A stretch of DNA of 53,057 nt from assembly GCA_020631395.1 (NCBI GenBank), contig JAHDHI010000029.1, positions 1-53,057 of the forward strand, given 5' to 3'. The position numbers and the translations under genes were made by a program. Shown here in pieces: positions 50,975 to 53,057 of this stretch (its first letter is position 1; each line of letters opens with the position of its first letter). This DNA comes from Bizionia sp. GTDB lineage: Bacteria > Bacteroidota > Bacteroidia > Flavobacteriales > Flavobacteriaceae. The notes beneath the pieces are model-generated. The model made no database searches. It was not told where the DNA came from and was given only the letters and a program-made list of their open reading frames with translations.

Positions 50975-53057
50975 ATGAAAAATGTATACCTATTAGCTGC
51001 TTTATTTTTTGTAAACATAATATTATCACAAGATCGCGTTTGGTCTAAAACCTCCTTTGTTGAAGGCACACAAGGCATGTCACTTAAAAACTTAGATTCC
51101 AATCACTATTCGCTAGTTAATTTGAATGTTGAATCAATTAAGCAGCAATTAGCGAATGCCCCCTTAAGAAATGTTTCCCCAAGAAAATCCAATACCATTG
51201 TTGATTTCCCAAATATCTATGGCAAAACACAGCAATTTAGAGTTGTAGAAACTCAAATTTTCTCATCTAATGACAATATATCTCAACACCCCAATATTAA
51301 GACCTATTTAGGATCAAGAACAGATAATTCTGGAACCAGAGTACGATTTAGTGTTACTCCTTTAGGTTTAAAAGGTGTGATTTCAGAACCAGGAAAAAAA
51401 CCGGTTTACATTCAACCTGTGACTAAACCCACTAATGATCAGTATATAGTTTACAATAAAGACGCAAAATCAAATACCTCGGAAACATTCGAATGTCTAA
51501 CCGAAGATCTAGGTCTCTCAAAAGAAATAACAAAAAATGATATCGGTCGAATTGCAAATGATCAATTATTAAGAACATTTAGAATAGCAATATCCGTGAA
51601 CCAGGAATATACTAGTTTTTGGGATGATGGAAATGCTGGAAATGGAGATGATAGGGCAGATGCCTTAGCGCAAGTCGCTTCGACTTTAAACAGAGTCAAT
51701 GAGATTTTTGAAGTTGATATGGCTATTACATTCGTATTGGTAGATACGGTAGACGACCCAGCTATAGATTTAATATACTCACCAACATTTCCAGATCCTT
51801 ATGGTACAGATTTAAACGCGGATTTGATGACCAATCTAACAACTGTTGTTGGCAGTGATGATTATGACATAGGTCATTTATTTGTTTATAATGCTGCTGC
51901 TGGTTCCACCAATGGAAATGCAGGATGCATAGGTTGTGTATGTGAGGCTAGCAAAGGTTCTGCCTATTCTCAGCATAATTTTGTAGATGATAGTGGTAGT
52001 GGTGGGCCTTTTTTTTCAGATTTTTTCGAGAGCTTTCTCGTACCACATGAGATGGGGCATCAAATGGGAGCGAATCACACGTATTCTAATTTCTCAGAAG
52101 GAACAGGAGCAAATGTAGAACCAGGTAGTGGTACTTCGATAATGTCATATGCTGGTATATCTGGATCTAACAATGTACAAAATTATGGCGACCAATATTA
52201 TCACTATTATAGTATTTTTCAAATATTGGAAAATGTGACTAGTGCTCCAAATGATTGTGCAACCACAACTACCATTACGAATAATTCTCCCGTTGCCAAT
52301 GCAGGTGTAGATTATGCAATTCCAAACGGAACGGCTTTTGTTCTTAAAGGGAGTGCAACAGATGCAGATGCAGGAGACACATTAACTTACACATGGGAGC
52401 AATTAGACGATGGTGTAGTGACAAATGATAGTTTTGGACCAACAAGTCTAACCGGAGCTCTATTTAGGTCGCGTCCGCCAAGTACTTCTCCCGATAGATA
52501 CATGCCTATGTACAATAGGGTTTTAGATGGGCAATTAACAGAATCCAATCCTGTAGCCACCCTAGACAATAGTTCTTGGGAAACCGTATCTACAGTAGCA
52601 CGTACATTAACTTTTGGATTAACGGTAAGAGATCGCTCTGACTCGGATGGCGTAGGGCAAACACCTCAATCAGATCAAGACACCATGACGGTAAGTGTTG
52701 AAGGAGGAGATCCTTTTACGGTAGTTACACCACCATTTTGGGGGAGTGAAAGTACGCAAAATGTAATGTGGAATGTGGGAACCACAACCAATGCAACTAT
52801 AAATTGCCAAACTGTAACCATCAAACTATCCACAGATGGGGGCCTTACTTTTCCAACAACATTAGCGGCAAATACTCCAAATGATGGTTCAGAGACGGTC
52901 ACTGTGCCTTCAGTTGCAGATACAGACAATGCTAGATTGCTAGTCGAAGCAACAGATAATATTTTCTATGCTTTGTCTGATAATTTTTTAAAATCCAGTG
53001 CTCCTTCATTTGCTTTGAATAATTCTGATGGAGTGCGTAGTGCATGTAACATCGATG
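50975..53057 (+). CDS. Secreted metzincin (reprolysin-like) zinc protease, 3' end outside the window
   Basis: The frame is open from the ATG at 50975 to the window edge (694 full codons). A signal peptide of about 18 residues ends in ILSQ. A propeptide-like region follows. The catalytic site HEMGHQMGANH (His358, Glu359, His362, His368) has the full HExxHxxGxxH zinc motif, and the Met-turn is SIMSYAG (Met390), typical of M12B-like reprolysin families in this phylum. After about residue 430 come immunoglobulin-like domains (SPVANAGVDYAIPNGTAFVL, then TLTYTWEQLDDG). A type IX sorting domain is expected at the missing C-terminus but is not visible. Confidence 0.92.
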   Translation, partial: MKNVYLLAALFFVNIILSQDRVWSKTSFVEGTQGMSLKNLDSNHYSLVNLNVESIKQQLANAPLRNVSPRKSNTIVDFPNIYGKTQQFRVVETQIFSSNDNISQHPNIKTYLGSRTDNSGTRVRFSVTPLGLKGVISEPGKKPVYIQPVTKPTNDQYIVYNKDAKSNTSETFECLTEDLGLSKEITKNDIGRIANDQLLRTFRIAISVNQEYTSFWDDGNAGNGDDRADALAQVASTLNRVNEIFEVDMAITFVLVDTVDDPAIDLIYSPTFPDPYGTDLNADLMTNLTTVVGSDDYDIGHLFVYNAAAGSTNGNAGCIGCVCEASKGSAYSQHNFVDDSGSGGPFFSDFFESFLVPHEMGHQMGANHTYSNFSEGTGANVEPGSGTSIMSYAGISGSNNVQNYGDQYYHYYSIFQILENVTSAPNDCATTTTITNNSPVANAGVDYAIPNGTAFVLKGSATDADAGDTLTYTWEQLDDGVVTNDSFGPTSLTGALFRSRPPSTSPDRYMPMYNRVLDGQLTESNPVATLDNSSWETVSTVARTLTFGLTVRDRSDSDGVGQTPQSDQDTMTVSVEGGDPFTVVTPPFWGSESTQNVMWNVGTTTNATINCQTVTIKLSTDGGLTFPTTLAANTPNDGSETVTVPSVADTDNARLLVEATDNIFYALSDNFLKSSAPSFALNNSDGVRSACNID

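Overview
The window comes from an AT-rich genome of the family Flavobacteriaceae (Bacteroidota); the genus cannot be fixed from sequence alone. The evidence is the gliding/type IX secretion genes gldH and porW/sprE, two type IX C-terminal sorting domains, many Cys-anchored lipoproteins, a split F-type ATP synthase operon lacking atpD and atpC, several promoters of the Bacteroidota form (TTG, about 19 bases, TAnnTTTG), and families largely restricted to this phylum (DUF4292, DUF5687, DUF6168-like, DUF6705-like, HU-SPOR fusion).

Layout. 1-1.5 kb: scoB and scoA, a succinyl-CoA:3-ketoacid CoA-transferase. 1.6-5.7 kb: ricT, gldH and PBP1A, closed by a terminator. 5.9-7.0 kb: trhO. 7.1-8.5 kb: a candidate 28-codon gene with two hairpins behind it, then recA. 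8.6-11.2 kb: a lipoprotein, an ECF sigma factor and a combined anti-sigma/outer-membrane-barrel protein. 11.3-13.1 kb: plsC and trpS. 13.2-17.9 kb: a decayed type IX sorting domain, a lipoprotein paired with a large secreted BNR-repeat protein, a small exported protein and a small barrel protein. 18.1-23.8 kb: an AraC-type regulator, a displaced copy of the dprA 3' end, a divergent TetR / FAD-monooxygenase / DUF3995 cassette, dprA and an orphan response regulator. 24.3-26.2 kb: HU-SPOR protein, thioesterase and a frameshifted small lipoprotein gene. 26.2-32.8 kb: an envelope cluster (flippase, dut, nucleotidyltransferase, TPR protein, DUF4292 lipoprotein, EnvC-like protein). 33.4-42.1 kb: porW, bactofilin, atpZ, a DUF6168-like gene and atpB-E-F-H-A-G, all on the minus strand. 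42.2-44.5 kb: a two-gene ABC exporter. 44.8-47 kb: a broken lipoprotein gene with a JAMM-like motif and a DUF6705-like partner. 47.1-50 kb: a PaaE-type reductase and an M28 peptidase lipoprotein. 50-51 kb: apparently decayed DNA. From 51 kb to the edge: a metzincin-type secreted protease, cut off by the window.

Most genes are housekeeping or envelope functions in conserved flavobacterial order. The accessory signals are at 13-22 kb, 26 kb and 44-51 kb. The clearest structural anomaly is a roughly 2.5-kb cassette lying between dprA and a duplicate of its last 23 codons; its divergent promoter region carries a perfect and an imperfect copy of one palindrome exactly 30 bp apart. Other points of interest are the small gene before recA, a perfect 18-bp stem between atpA and atpG, and three genes broken by frameshifts or stops. 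I found no rRNA, tRNA, CRISPR array, intact insertion sequence, integrase or prophage gene.
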